A stretch of 64,000 bases of DNA from Streptomyces sp. MNU76 (GTDB lineage Bacteria > Actinomycetota > Actinomycetes > Streptomycetales > Streptomycetaceae), in contig NZ_JAJKLK010000031.1 of the NCBI RefSeq assembly GCF_020982545.1, positions 1 through 64,000 of the forward strand. Reading direction: 5' to 3'. Position numbers and translations under genes: made by a program. Position 1 is the stretch's first letter. Every line of letters starts with the position of its first letter. Under the pieces are notes generated by a model. That model worked only from the letters and a program-made list of their open reading frames with translations, searched no databases and was not told the origin of the DNA. This document shows positions 37,062 to 45,835 of the stretch, piece by piece.

Positions 37062-39740
37062 CTATGCGCTGGGAGCGTCCTTCTGGCCGTAGTAGGCCGT
37101 GCGCATGAGTTCCTGCATGTCGTCGAGCATCGGCATCCGTGGATTGGCGGGTGCGCACTGGTCCTCGTAGGCGTTCAGGGCCTGCTGGGGCAGGGCGTCG
37201 AGGAACGCGCGCTCGTCGACGGCGAGGGCGCTGAACGACGGCTCGATGCCCACGCCGTCACGCAGGCGTTCCACGGCCGAGGCCAGCGACTCCACGCCCT
37301 CCTGAGGCGTGGCGGCGGGCAGGCCGAGGGTGCGGGCGATGTCCTGGAAGCGTTCGGGGGCGCGGTAGTGCTCGTACTTGGGCCAGCCGGTGAGCTTCGT
37401 GGGGACGGTGCCGTTGTAGCGGATGACGTGCGGCAGCAGGACGGCGTTGGTGCGGCCGTGGGCGATGTGGAAGGTGGCGCCGAGGGTGTGGGACATGGCG
37501 TGGACGATGCCGAGGAAGGCGTTGCCGAAGGCCATGCCCGCGATGGTGCCGGCGTTGTGCATCTTCTCCCGGGCCTGGGTACTTCCCGCGCCGTCGTTCA
37601 CGGAGGCCGCGATGTTGTCGAAGATGAGGCGGATCGCGTGGAGCGCCAGGCCGTCGGTGAAGTCGTTGGCGTAGACGGACACGTACGCCTCGATGGCGTG
37701 GGTGAGGGCGTCGAAGCCGCTGTCGGCGGCGAGCGCGGGAGGCAGTTCGGTGGTGAGCAGCGGGTCGACGATCGCCACGCTGGGGGTGAGCGCGTAGTCG
37801 GCGAGTGGGTACTTCTTGCCGGTGGCCGGGTCGGAGATGACGGCGAAGGGGGTGACCTCGGCGCCGGTTCCGGACGTGGTGGGCACGCACACCAGGCGCG
37901 CGAGCCTGCCCAGGACGGGGAAGCGGAAGGCGCGCTTGCGGATGTCGGAGAACTTGTGCCGCATGTCGGCGAAGTCGACGTCCTTGCCGTCGGCCTGCTG
38001 CTCGTACAGCAGCCACATCACCTTGGCCGCGTCCATCGGCGAGCCGCCGCCCAGCGCGATGATCGTGTCCGGTCGGAAGTCGCCCATGAGGCGGGCACCG
38101 CGCCGGACGGAGTCGATGCTCGGTTCGGGTTCGACGTTGTCGATGATCTGCACGGTGACCGGCTCGCGGCGGCGCTGCAGGATGCGGGTGACGCGGTCGA
38201 CGAAGCCGAGGCGGGTCATGGTGGCGTCGGTGACGACGGTGACGCGGTGGACGTCCGGCATGGACTGCAGGTAGCGCAGGGCCTGCGGCTCGAAGTAGAT
38301 CTTCGGTGGGACCTTGAACCACTGGAGGTTGTTGCGACGGGTGGAGACCCGCTTGATGTTGAGCAGTTGGGCGGCGGAGACGTTGTTGGACACCGAGGTG
38401 CTGCCCCAGGAGCCACAGCCGAGCGTCAGCGACGGCAGCAGGCCGTTGTAGATGCCGCCGATGGCGCCTTGCGAGGACGGGGAGTTGACGATGACGCGCA
38501 CCGTCTTGATGCGGCGGCCGTACGCCTCCGCGAGCGCGGGGTCCTCGGTGTGGACGACGGCGCTGTGGCCCTGGCCGTGAAAGGCGACCATGTCGGCGGC
38601 TAGGTCGAAGCCCTGTTGTTCGGAACCGGCGCGCAGCACGGCGAGCACGGGGCAGAGCTTCTCGCGGGTCAGCGGCTCGTCCGGGCCGACCCGCTCGGCC
38701 TCGACCAGGATGAGCGAGGTGTCGGCGGGCACGGTGAACCCGGCCTGTTCCGCGATCCAGGCAGGGCTCTGCCCCACGGCCGCGGAGTTGACCTTGGGCT
38801 CGCAGCCGCTGCCGGCCGCCTTGCCGGTCGGGAAGAGGAAGACCTCCAGCTTCGCCTTCTCCTCGGCGGTCGCCAAGTGGGCGTGCAGGGTGCGGAACTC
38901 GGCGAGAGCGGCGTCGTAGATCTCGTCGTCGAGGATGACGGCCTGCTCGGATGCGCAGATCATCCCGTTGTCGAACGACTTCGACAGCACCAGGTCGTTG
39001 ACGGCCCGGCGCAGCTTCGCGCTCTTGTGCACGTAGGCGGGGACGTTGCCGGCGCCCACGCCGAGGGCGGGCTTACCCGCCGAGTACGCGGCCTTGACCA
39101 TGGCGTTGCCGCCGGTGGCGAGGATGAGGGAGATGCCGGGGTGGTGCATCAGGGTGCGCGTGGCCTCGACGGACGGGGTCTCGATCCACTGGATGCAGTG
39201 CTCGGGCGCACCGGCGGCGACGGCGGCGTCGCGCACGACGCGGGCCGCTTCGGCGCTGCACCGCTGGGCGGAGGGGTGGAAGGCGAAGACGACCGGGTTG
39301 CGGGTCTTCAGCGCCATCAGCGCCTTGAAGATCGTGGTGGAGGTCGGATTGGTGACCGGGGTGACCGCGGCGACCACGCCGACCGGTTCGGCGATCTCCA
39401 CCAGGTCCTCCACGTCGTCGCGTGCGATCACGCCGACGGTCTTCATGTGGCCCATGCTGTGCGTGACGTGCTCACACGCGAACATGTTCTTGGCCGCCTT
39501 GTCCTCGAACAGGCCGCGTCCGGTCTCCTCCACTGCGAGCCGTGCCAGCGCGGTGTGCCGGTCCAGAGCGGCGACCGAGGCCTTCCTGACGATGTGGTCG
39601 ACCTGCTCCTGGTCGAGCTCCTCGTAGTCGGTGAGCGCCTTCGACCCGGCCGTCACCAGCCGGTCCACCGCGATGGTGGTGTCGGACGGAGCCTCGGTGA
39701 GAGGAGTCGTGGTCGTGGTCCCGGCTTCCTGTCGGGTCAT
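37062..39740 (-). CDS. adhE: Bifunctional acetaldehyde-CoA/alcohol dehydrogenase
   Basis: An 892-residue two-domain enzyme. The N-terminal CoA-acylating aldehyde dehydrogenase (about 1-440) includes PVTNPTSTTIFKALMALKTRN and a catalytic-Cys region, NGMICASEQAVI. The C-terminal iron-dependent alcohol dehydrogenase (about 465-892) includes GGGSPMDAAK and the metal-binding histidines in DALTHAIEAY and HAMSHTLGATFHIAHGRTNA. It reduces acetyl-CoA to ethanol, regenerating NAD+ downstream of PFL. A DevR-like box lies 170 bp upstream. Confidence 0.95.
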   Translation of the reverse strand: MTRQEAGTTTTTPLTEAPSDTTIAVDRLVTAGSKALTDYEELDQEQVDHIVRKASVAALDRHTALARLAVEETGRGLFEDKAAKNMFACEHVTHSMGHMKTVGVIARDDVEDLVEIAEPVGVVAAVTPVTNPTSTTIFKALMALKTRNPVVFAFHPSAQRCSAEAARVVRDAAVAAGAPEHCIQWIETPSVEATRTLMHHPGISLILATGGNAMVKAAYSAGKPALGVGAGNVPAYVHKSAKLRRAVNDLVLSKSFDNGMICASEQAVILDDEIYDAALAEFRTLHAHLATAEEKAKLEVFLFPTGKAAGSGCEPKVNSAAVGQSPAWIAEQAGFTVPADTSLILVEAERVGPDEPLTREKLCPVLAVLRAGSEQQGFDLAADMVAFHGQGHSAVVHTEDPALAEAYGRRIKTVRVIVNSPSSQGAIGGIYNGLLPSLTLGCGSWGSTSVSNNVSAAQLLNIKRVSTRRNNLQWFKVPPKIYFEPQALRYLQSMPDVHRVTVVTDATMTRLGFVDRVTRILQRRREPVTVQIIDNVEPEPSIDSVRRGARLMGDFRPDTIIALGGGSPMDAAKVMWLLYEQQADGKDVDFADMRHKFSDIRKRAFRFPVLGRLARLVCVPTTSGTGAEVTPFAVISDPATGKKYPLADYALTPSVAIVDPLLTTELPPALAADSGFDALTHAIEAYVSVYANDFTDGLALHAIRLIFDNIAASVNDGAGSTQAREKMHNAGTIAGMAFGNAFLGIVHAMSHTLGATFHIAHGRTNAVLLPHVIRYNGTVPTKLTGWPKYEHYRAPERFQDIARTLGLPAATPQEGVESLASAVERLRDGVGIEPSFSALAVDERAFLDALPQQALNAYEDQCAPANPRMPMLDDMQELMRTAYYGQKDAPSA

Positions 39741-39909
39741 GGGAGTGCGCCTCCGGTACGTCGGTGCCGCCGGAGGTGATCCGGCGGGGCGTTACGGGAG
39801 CGGCAGCGCGAGCAATGCCGGTGCCGCTCCGTTTCCACTCTCGTCCGCGGTGCGGCCCGGCCGCAGACGCCGTTGGTCCCTTCCTCCGCCCGTCCGGCCC
39901 GGTCGGGGC

Positions 39910-39923
39910 GGGCCGGACGGCCC
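39910..39923. promoter_or_regulatory. DevR/DosR-like box upstream of adhE
   Basis: GGGCCGGACGGCCC, a match to the repeated GGGCCG-NN-CGGCCC palindrome, 170 bp upstream of the leftward adhE start and just past the end of the CBS gene. Confidence 0.55.
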
Positions 39924-39940
39924 TCTCGGGCAACGGGACC

Positions 39941-40648
39941 TCACGCGGGCGGTTCCTGAGCGGGTTCGTCAAGGGGGCGCGGCTCGGCCGGGTGGCAGTC
40001 GTCGACGCTGTAGGTCAGGCCGTTGACCACTCCGACGGCCCCCTCGACCCGCCACGCCGATCGGATCGCCAGGGTGATGTCGCTCCGGCGATCCAGGCGT
40101 CCCTTCAGTGTGACCACGCCGTCCCGGACGAACACGGTGACCGCGTCGGCGGACAGGCCGAGGGCGCCGACCAGAACCTCGTCGATCACCTGCCGGCGGA
40201 TCTCCTCGTCCGTGCGCAGGAAGACACGCAGAAGGTCGCGGCGGGTGGCGATGCCGATGAGACGGTCCTCCTCATCCACCACGGGAAGCCGCTCGATGTG
40301 GTGACGCTCCATCATCCGGGCCGCCTCCGGGACCAGTTGCTCCGGATGCACCGTGACCGCGGGTGAGGACATCAGCTCCGCCGCGACGAGTCCCGGGGCC
40401 CCACCCGCCGGGACGCGCACCGGACGACGCAGGCCCGGCAGACGGATCCGCCGGTCGGCGCGGTCCGCCTGCCCGTGGACGAGGTCGGTCGCGGAGATCA
40501 CCCCGACCACCTTGTCGTCCGCGTCGACGACGGGCAGTCCGCCGATCCGGTGCCGGTTCAGCAGCCGTACGAGGTCCTTGAACGCCGTCTGCCGATGTGC
40601 CTGGATGACCTCACGGGTCATCACCTCTCCGACGGTGTGGGTCTTCAC
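39941..40648 (-). CDS. CBS-pair and BON domain protein
   Basis: A 235-residue protein. Two CBS domains occupy about 1-60 (MTREVIQAHRQTAFKDLVRLL...GGLPVVDADDKVVGVIS) and 90-145 (SSPAVTVHPEQLVPEAARMM...ERLPVVDEEDRLIGIATR). A BON domain follows at about 150-220 (GVVTLKGRLDRRSDITLAIR). CBS pairs sense adenine nucleotides; hypoxic response protein 1 of M. tuberculosis is a two-CBS protein of the DosR regulon. It is probably an energy-state sensor, function unproven. 80 bp downstream of the hibernation factor, possibly co-transcribed. Confidence 0.86.
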   Translation of the reverse strand: MKTHTVGEVMTREVIQAHRQTAFKDLVRLLNRHRIGGLPVVDADDKVVGVISATDLVHGQADRADRRIRLPGLRRPVRVPAGGAPGLVAAELMSSPAVTVHPEQLVPEAARMMERHHIERLPVVDEEDRLIGIATRRDLLRVFLRTDEEIRRQVIDEVLVGALGLSADAVTVFVRDGVVTLKGRLDRRSDITLAIRSAWRVEGAVGVVNGLTYSVDDCHPAEPRPLDEPAQEPPA

Positions 40649-40728
40649 GCCGCCCTCCTTCTCTCTCCGGGGCCCCTGGACGGGCCGGGTGCGGGAGGGT
40701 GAACCCCGCCGCGCCCGGCTCCAGGCCC

Positions 40729-41124
40729 CTACTCCTGCCGTCCGTCCGTCGGGCCGCCGCGCCAGGCCGGCGGCGTGGCCGACTTGCGGGCCGCGTCCCC
40801 GCGGTGCACGACCCGCTCCACCTGGCCACGCAGCCGGTCGTGCAGCCGGTCCGCGAGCTCATGGGCGGTGGCCTCCTCGGCGTGGACGACCACGAGGTCG
40901 CGGCCCACCCGGATCTCGGCCCGTGCCGTCCAAAGGCGCGTGGCGTGGTGCGCCGTGGCCTTCTCGATCCGCACCTCGCCGCTCACGGGCGGCAGTCCCG
41001 ACCGGCCGAGGACCGCGTCGACCTTGGTGCGGGCGTAGGCGAGCGCCTGCTCGTCCACGTCGCCCGTGCCTCGGACCCGTACGGTGGCGGGGGTCTGCTG
41101 GATGTCGGTGTCCCTGACGGTCAT
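40729..41124 (-). CDS. Ribosome hibernation promoting factor family protein (HPF/RaiA)
   Basis: A 131-residue protein with the sigma-54-modulation/S30AE fold (VRGTGDVDEQALAYARTKVDAVLG...VRIEKATAHH). The long dimerisation tail of long HPFs is lacking or diverged. ATG 41124 is chosen since AAGGAG lies 8 nt before it; an upstream in-frame GTG at 41133 overlaps that SD. It would silence ribosomes during oxygen starvation. It diverges from the response regulator gene. Confidence 0.8.
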   Translation of the reverse strand: MTVRDTDIQQTPATVRVRGTGDVDEQALAYARTKVDAVLGRSGLPPVSGEVRIEKATAHHATRLWTARAEIRVGRDLVVVHAEEATAHELADRLHDRLRGQVERVVHRGDAARKSATPPAWRGGPTDGRQE

Positions 41125-41209
41125 CTGTTCCACTCCTTGTGATCGTTCCGCGGCTCCAGCCTGAGGCGAGCCCCCGCCCCCGCCCCAGGGCCACCCGGCC
41201 CCGGAAACC

Positions 41210-41327
41210 GGGACCGTGGGGCCCCGTCACCCGCTGCCGGCCGACGCAACTGGTCCTCGACGACTTCGACCGGCGGCAGCGCGTACCCGGGGAAACAGGG
41301 GCCGACCGGCCCTGGGCATACGGCCCC
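41210..41327. promoter_or_regulatory. DevR/DosR-like boxes in the divergent HPF/response-regulator region
   Basis: The perfect box GGGCCGACCGGCCC is at 41299-41312, 104 bp before the regulator ATG. Two one-mismatch relatives of the looser GGGNCNNNNGNCCC pattern flank it: GGGACCGTGGGGCC (41210-41223) and GGGCATACGGCCCC (41314-41327). This suggests autoregulation and control of the hibernation factor. Confidence 0.55.
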
Positions 41328-41416
41328 GAACCGGGAAGGATCTCCAACGAGACGGCCCATCGCGTTCCACGCCGACACCGGCGTGGAACGCGGCATACGC
41401 AGAACTGGAGCATTTG

Positions 41417-42109
41417 ATGGCGGACGGCGAGCAGCCCGGCCACGACAACCCGATCCGGGTCTTCCTGATGGACGACCACGAGGTGGTACGGCGCGGGGTG
41501 CACGACCTGCTGAACGACGAACCGGACATCACCGTGGTCGGCGAGGCCGCCACGGCGGAGCAGGCGCTTGTCCGCGTCCCCGCTCTGCGCCCGCAGGTCG
41601 CGGTCCTCGACGTGCGTCTGCCGGACGGCGACGGTGTCACGGTGTGCCGGGAGCTGCGTTCGCGCATGCCGGACCTGGCCTGCCTGATGCTGACCTCGTT
41701 CGACGACGAGGAGGCCCTGCTGGACTCGATCATGGCGGGCGCATCCGGTTACGTGCTGAAGCAGATCCAGGGCTCCGACCTGGTGGCGGCCGTGCGCACG
41801 GTGGCCCGGGGCCAGTCGCTGCTGGATCCGAGCGCCACCACCAAGCTGATGGCCAGGCTGCGCGGCGGACAGCAGAAGGAGGAGGAGCCGGACGCCCTGC
41901 CGGGTCTGACCGACCGGGAGCGGGAGATCCTGGCCCTGATCGGCGAGGGACTGACCAACCGACAGATCGGTCAGCGCCTGTTCCTGGCCGAGAAGACGGT
42001 GAAGAACCACATTTCCCGTCTGCTCGCCAAGCTCGGCGTGGAGCGGCGCATCCAGGCCGCCGTGCTCGCCACCGAAGCCCGGGACCGGCTGCGGCAGCAA
42101 AGCCGCTGA
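41417..42109 (+). CDS. NarL/FixJ response regulator, DevR/DosR-like
   Basis: A 230-residue regulator. The receiver domain (about 13-130) has phospho-acceptor Asp65 (VAVLDVRLPDGDG), LTSFDDEEALL and a conserved Lys in ASGYVLKQI. The LuxR helix-turn-helix (about 160-220: LTDREREILALIGEGLTNRQ, LFLAEKTVKNHISRLLAKLGVERR) matches mycobacterial DevR very closely. It is proposed as the master regulator of this island. ATG 41417 has GGAG 6 nt upstream. No kinase is adjacent; the matching kinase is at 54336. Confidence 0.92.
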   Translation: MADGEQPGHDNPIRVFLMDDHEVVRRGVHDLLNDEPDITVVGEAATAEQALVRVPALRPQVAVLDVRLPDGDGVTVCRELRSRMPDLACLMLTSFDDEEALLDSIMAGASGYVLKQIQGSDLVAAVRTVARGQSLLDPSATTKLMARLRGGQQKEEEPDALPGLTDREREILALIGEGLTNRQIGQRLFLAEKTVKNHISRLLAKLGVERRIQAAVLATEARDRLRQQSR

Positions 42110-42161
42110 CGCGACGCGCCACGCGACAGCCGGCGCCGGGCAACGGGCGAAGCCCGACTCG

Positions 42162-42175
42162 GGGCCGAAGGTCCC
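42162..42175. promoter_or_regulatory. DevR/DosR-like box upstream of the GAPDH gene
   Basis: GGGCCGAAGGTCCC, 10 of 12 fixed positions of the island's palindrome and a full match to GGGNCNNNNGNCCC. It ends 101 bp before the ATG at 42276. Confidence 0.45.
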
Positions 42176-42275
42176 GCAGCCCGCCCCGTCCGACCCCTGC
42201 CCTCCCGATTGTCCGCGCGCAGGCTGGGAACCCACCCCGGCACACCGCCGGGCATCGATCGGGAGGACGACGGAC

Positions 42276-43304
42276 ATGAGCGTGCGCGTCGGCATCAACG
42301 GCTTCGGTCGCATCGGCCGCAACTACCTGCGCTGCGTGCTGGAACGCGCGGAGCGTGGCACCGGCACACCGGTCGAGGTCGTGGCGGTCAACGACCTCAC
42401 CTCCCCGGCCACGCTGGCGCACCTGCTGGCGTACGACTCGACATACGGTCGCCTGAACCGCACCGTCGAACACGACGACGACTCACTGACCGTCGACGGA
42501 CACCGCATCGCCGTCACCGCCGAACGCGACCCGGCCGCCCTGAGCTGGGGCAGCCTCGGCGTGGACGTCGTCATCGAGTCCACCGGCCGCTTCCGCACCC
42601 GCGAACAGGCCGGCCTGCACCTGGAGGCCGGCGCGCGCAAGGTGCTGCTGTCCGTGCCGGGCAAGGGTGTCGACGCCACCGTGGTCATGGGCGTCAACGA
42701 GGGTGCGTACGACCCGGAGCGGGACCACGTGGTCTCCAACGCCTCCTGCACCACCAACTGCGTGGCGCCGATGGTGAAGGTCCTCGACGAGTCCTTCGGT
42801 ATCGACAAGGGCCTGATGACCACCATCCACGGCTACACCAACGACCAGGTCGTCCTCGACGGCCCGCACAAGGATCTGCGCCGCGGCCGCAGCGCCGCCG
42901 TGAACATCATCCCCACCAGCACCGGTGCCGCGCGTGCCGTCGGCCTCGTCCTGCCGGAACTGTCCGGCACCCTGGACGGCATCGCCGTACGGGTCCCCGT
43001 GGAGGACGGTTCGCTGACCGACCTGAGTGTGGTCCTCGACCGGGCCGTCACCGTGGAGGAGGTCAACGCGGCGTTCCGGGAGGCCGCCGATGGGCCACTG
43101 AAGGGCGTCCTGCGGGTTTCCGAGGCACCTATCGTCTCGCGGGACGTCGTCGGCGACCCCGCCTCCTGCGTCTTCGACGCCCCACTGACCCAGGCGCACG
43201 GTGAGCTGGTGAAGGTCTTCGGCTGGTACGACAACGAGTGGGGCTACACCAACCGCCTCCTCGACCTCACCGAGTACGTCGCCGCTCGCCTTCCGCTGGG
43301 CTGA
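42276..43304 (+). CDS. gap: Glyceraldehyde-3-phosphate dehydrogenase, type I
   Basis: A 342-residue NAD-dependent GAPDH with the Rossmann motif VGINGFGRIGRNYLR at the N-terminus. The catalytic Cys158 is in SNASCTTNC and TGAARAVGLVLPEL follows. Length is normal. Being in a hypoxia island beside AdhE, LDH and PFL, it is probably a second, condition-specific glycolytic copy rather than the housekeeping one (inference). SD GGGAGGA precedes the ATG. Confidence 0.93.
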   Translation: MSVRVGINGFGRIGRNYLRCVLERAERGTGTPVEVVAVNDLTSPATLAHLLAYDSTYGRLNRTVEHDDDSLTVDGHRIAVTAERDPAALSWGSLGVDVVIESTGRFRTREQAGLHLEAGARKVLLSVPGKGVDATVVMGVNEGAYDPERDHVVSNASCTTNCVAPMVKVLDESFGIDKGLMTTIHGYTNDQVVLDGPHKDLRRGRSAAVNIIPTSTGAARAVGLVLPELSGTLDGIAVRVPVEDGSLTDLSVVLDRAVTVEEVNAAFREAADGPLKGVLRVSEAPIVSRDVVGDPASCVFDAPLTQAHGELVKVFGWYDNEWGYTNRLLDLTEYVAARLPLG

Positions 43305-43394
43305 CTGCGGCATCGGCGCGGGCTGTGGGCTCCACACGAACCCACGGCCCCTAGGGTGGAGTGACGATCGCCTTTCCCTTCGGGAGGAGCCCCC

Positions 43395-44408
43395 ATGGAG
43401 ATCGTCGCGTACGGCGTCCTCGCGGACGAGGAGGCCCTGCTGCGGCAAGCGTTCGACCGGGTCTTCGCAGGCCGTCATGAACTGCGTTGTCTCGGGATGT
43501 TCCTGGACCGGGACACCGCTCCTACCGCGGCGGGCCACGAGGTCGTGCTCAGCGGTGTCAACGACACCCTGGACGCGCAGGTCCTGAGGGCTGTGGCGGA
43601 AGGCGGAACCCGGATGATCGCCCAGCGGTCCACCGGCTACAACAACATCGACCTGTCCGCTGCCGAGAAACTCGGGCTGACGGTGGCCCGGGTGTCGTAC
43701 TACTCGCCCTACTCGGTCGCCGAGTTCGCGTGGGCGCTGGCGCTCGCGGTCAACCGCAGGATCGTACGGGCCGCGCACCGCACCCGCGAGTTCGACTTCC
43801 GCCTCGACGGTCTGATGGGCCGCGACTTCCGCGGCCGCACGGCCGGAGTGGTCGGCACCGGCAAGATCGGCGCCGCGTTCGCCCGCATCGCCCATGGATT
43901 CGGGATGCGGCTGCTCGGCTGGGACATCACCGAGAACCCCGACTGCCTTGACCTCGGTATGGAGTACGTCCCGCGTGAGCAGCTGTTCGCCGAGTCCGAC
44001 CTCGTCAGCCTGCATGTGCCGCTCCTGCCCGAGACCCATCACCTGGTGGACGCCGCGGCGCTGAGCCTGATGAGGGACGACGCGATCCTGGTCAACTCCA
44101 GCCGCGGCGGCCTGGTCGACACCGACGCGTTGCTGGCGGCGCTGCGTGCGGGGCGGCTCAGCGGTGTCGGTCTGGACGTGTACGAGGAGGAGGCCGGGGT
44201 GTTCTTCCTCGACAAGTCCCTGGAGGTGATGACCGACGAACGCCTCGCCCGGCTGATGACGTTCAACAACGTACTGATCACCTCTCACCAGGCGTATTTC
44301 ACCCGCGACGCGGTGGGCCAGATCGCCGAGACGACCGTGGGCAACGTCGAGGACTACCTCGCCGGTCGGACCGGTGACAACACTCTCGTCCGTCCGCCGG
44401 GGGTCTGA
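43395..44408 (+). CDS. D-2-hydroxyacid dehydrogenase, D-lactate dehydrogenase-like
   Basis: A 337-residue enzyme with the LdhA pattern: YNNIDLSAAEKLGL and AEFAWALALAVNRR. The NAD motif is GVVGTGKIGAAFARI (about 149-163), the Arg region VNSSRGGLVDTDAL, and the catalytic His is in ITSHQAYFT. It should reduce pyruvate to D-lactate, an NADH sink parallel to AdhE. SD GGGAGGAG precedes ATG 43395. It lies 90 bp downstream of gap in the same direction and may share its transcript. Confidence 0.88.
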   Translation: MEIVAYGVLADEEALLRQAFDRVFAGRHELRCLGMFLDRDTAPTAAGHEVVLSGVNDTLDAQVLRAVAEGGTRMIAQRSTGYNNIDLSAAEKLGLTVARVSYYSPYSVAEFAWALALAVNRRIVRAAHRTREFDFRLDGLMGRDFRGRTAGVVGTGKIGAAFARIAHGFGMRLLGWDITENPDCLDLGMEYVPREQLFAESDLVSLHVPLLPETHHLVDAAALSLMRDDAILVNSSRGGLVDTDALLAALRAGRLSGVGLDVYEEEAGVFFLDKSLEVMTDERLARLMTFNNVLITSHQAYFTRDAVGQIAETTVGNVEDYLAGRTGDNTLVRPPGV

Positions 44409-44506
44409 GCACGCGTACTTCGGCGAGGCGGGTCAGGCTCTTCGTCGGAACGCTGGAAGCAACCGCCCCGATACAGGTACTTGTCAGGTGAGGAGGTCGC
44501 TCGGCC

Positions 44507-44590
44507 ATGCCACAGCTGGACGCCGAAACGGTGACCACTCTGGTCGTTGACGCCACGGCCGCCCCTTCCATGCACAACGCCCAGCGCGCA
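44507..44590 (+). pseudogene. Acg-type nitroreductase, N-terminal remnant
   Basis: The codons after ATG 44507 give LDAETVTTLVVDATAAPSMHNAQ, the N-terminus of the Acg-family nitroreductases found in DosR regulons (Rv2032-like). Similarity stops abruptly and the frame continues as Arg/Pro-rich noise. The SD GAGGAGG is preserved. Only about 28 of about 330 residues remain. Confidence 0.6.
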
Positions 44591-44709
44591 TCCAACGGGT
44601 CGACCCCACGCCACCCGGGCGCAGGAGGCGCTTGCCCGGGCGGCCCAGCAGCCAATGACCTGCATAGGAAGCGGGTGAGGACGAGCAGCGCGATCACGCC
44701 GCACCAGGC

Positions 44710-44843
44710 GACGAGGAATGGTCGGGGTCGTCCTGGTTGCCGCCCGCCGCGTCGACGGCGTCGAGGACGGGGGAGAGCGGAGGTACGTACCAGACCATCG
44801 GCATCGTCCGGTACTCGGGGTGCAGCGGCAGCGCCACCTTGTA
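44710..44843 (-). pseudogene. narH: Nitrate reductase beta subunit (narH) fragment
   Basis: One reverse frame reads YKVALPLHPEYRTMPMVWYV followed by PPLSPVLDAV, a diagnostic conserved segment of NarH. Neither end of the gene nor the iron-sulfur cysteine motifs are present. It is joined directly to the narG remnant. Confidence 0.78.
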
Positions 44844-44847
44844 GCGT

Positions 44848-45439
44848 ATTCAACGGCGGCCGGTAGACCGGGAGTTGCTCGCCGAGTTCGGCGATCCAGT
44901 CGTGCTGGACGAAGAAGTGCTGGCGTCCGGTGAGGGTGTGCCAGGGCTTCTTGTGCTCGGTGTTGATGACGAAGGGGGAGTAGCGACGGCCGCCCGTCTC
45001 GCTGCCCGACCACTCACAGGAGGTCATCACGGACCGTGGCTGGGTGCGGGTGTCGGCGAAGGTGATCCGCTCGGCCTCAAGCTCGGAGGCTAGCTCGACC
45101 AGGCCCTCGCTGCCGGTCTGTCGCTCCATCGCGCGGAAGCCCTCGGTGGCCAGGCGTCCGTTGGTGGTGCCGGACAGGGCGAGGATCGCCTCACACATGT
45201 TGCTCGCGGTGGCGAGCGAAGGGCGTCCGGCGGCGACGCCGTCCCGCACGGTCCCGTTGCGGCGGCGCAGGTCGTCGATCTCCTGATCGGGGTGGACGGT
45301 GATGCCTTTGGTGGTGGTGCCGAGGGTGTCCAGCAGGGGGCCGACGGCCGGTGGGGCTGACCGCGACGACCTTGGTGCCGTTGTAGCGGGTCTCGGTCAG
45401 GAAGTGCGCGTCGGGCGTGCGGGTGACGGGGATGTACCG
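44848..45439 (-). pseudogene. narG: Nitrate reductase alpha subunit (narG) remnant with large internal deletion
   Basis: Two blocks of NarG are fused. IPVTRTPDAHFLTETRY and GTKVVAVSP come from the first third. GPLLDTLGTTTKGITVHPDQ through SGTTNGRLATEGF, WSGSETGGRRYSPFVIN, TLTGRQHFFVQHDWIAELGE and YRPPLN come from the last 200 residues. The roughly 700 residues between them, with most of the molybdopterin site, are missing, and the junction (about 45352) changes frame. Clearly non-functional. Confidence 0.85.
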
Positions 45440-45675
45440 TGACGTGGTCCTCGGACTGGACACCCGCCGCCCCTGCGGCGAACTGATCGAGTTCGCCTTC
45501 GAGTCCGCCCGCCGCCGCGACGCACCGCCGAACTCGTGCGCGCGTCGACCGGGCCTCCCTCGCCGTCGTGGGCCGCCGGACGCGGGACGGCCGTCCGGGC
45601 AGTCACATCGGTCCCGTCACGCACGCGGTGCCGCACCACGTCGGCTGCCCCGTGGCCGTCGTCCCGCACGACTGA
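45417..45675 (+). pseudogene. Universal stress protein, internally deleted
   Basis: The first part reads YRDVVLGLDTRRPCGELIEF (USP N-terminus). After a jump and frame change, ASLAVVGRRTRDGRPGSHIG and VTHAVPHHVGCPVAVVPHD end at TGA 45673. The central portion (about 80 residues) is missing. USPs are frequent DosR-regulon members. Confidence 0.68.
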
Positions 45676-45723
45676 ATCCACGCATCGAGGCAACGTCGGG
45701 GGCGGGTAGAGCCGCCGGCACTC

Positions 45724-45757
45724 GGGACCAACGGGCCAACAGGGGGACTTGTGGCCA
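45724..45757. promoter_or_regulatory. Two weak DevR/DosR-like boxes upstream of the APC permease
   Basis: GGGACCAACGGGCC (45724-45737) and GGGACTTGTGGCCA (45744-45757) each match GGGNCNNNNGNCCC with one mismatch. Their starts are 20 bp apart, two helical turns. They lie 79-99 bp before the ATG at 45836. Confidence 0.4.
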
Positions 45758-45835
45758 CTCACCCCGGTCGCCGTGGAGCAGAAGGATCAATCGTGGATCG
45801 ACTCCCTCTCTGTGATCAGTCCAAGGAGCACAGTC

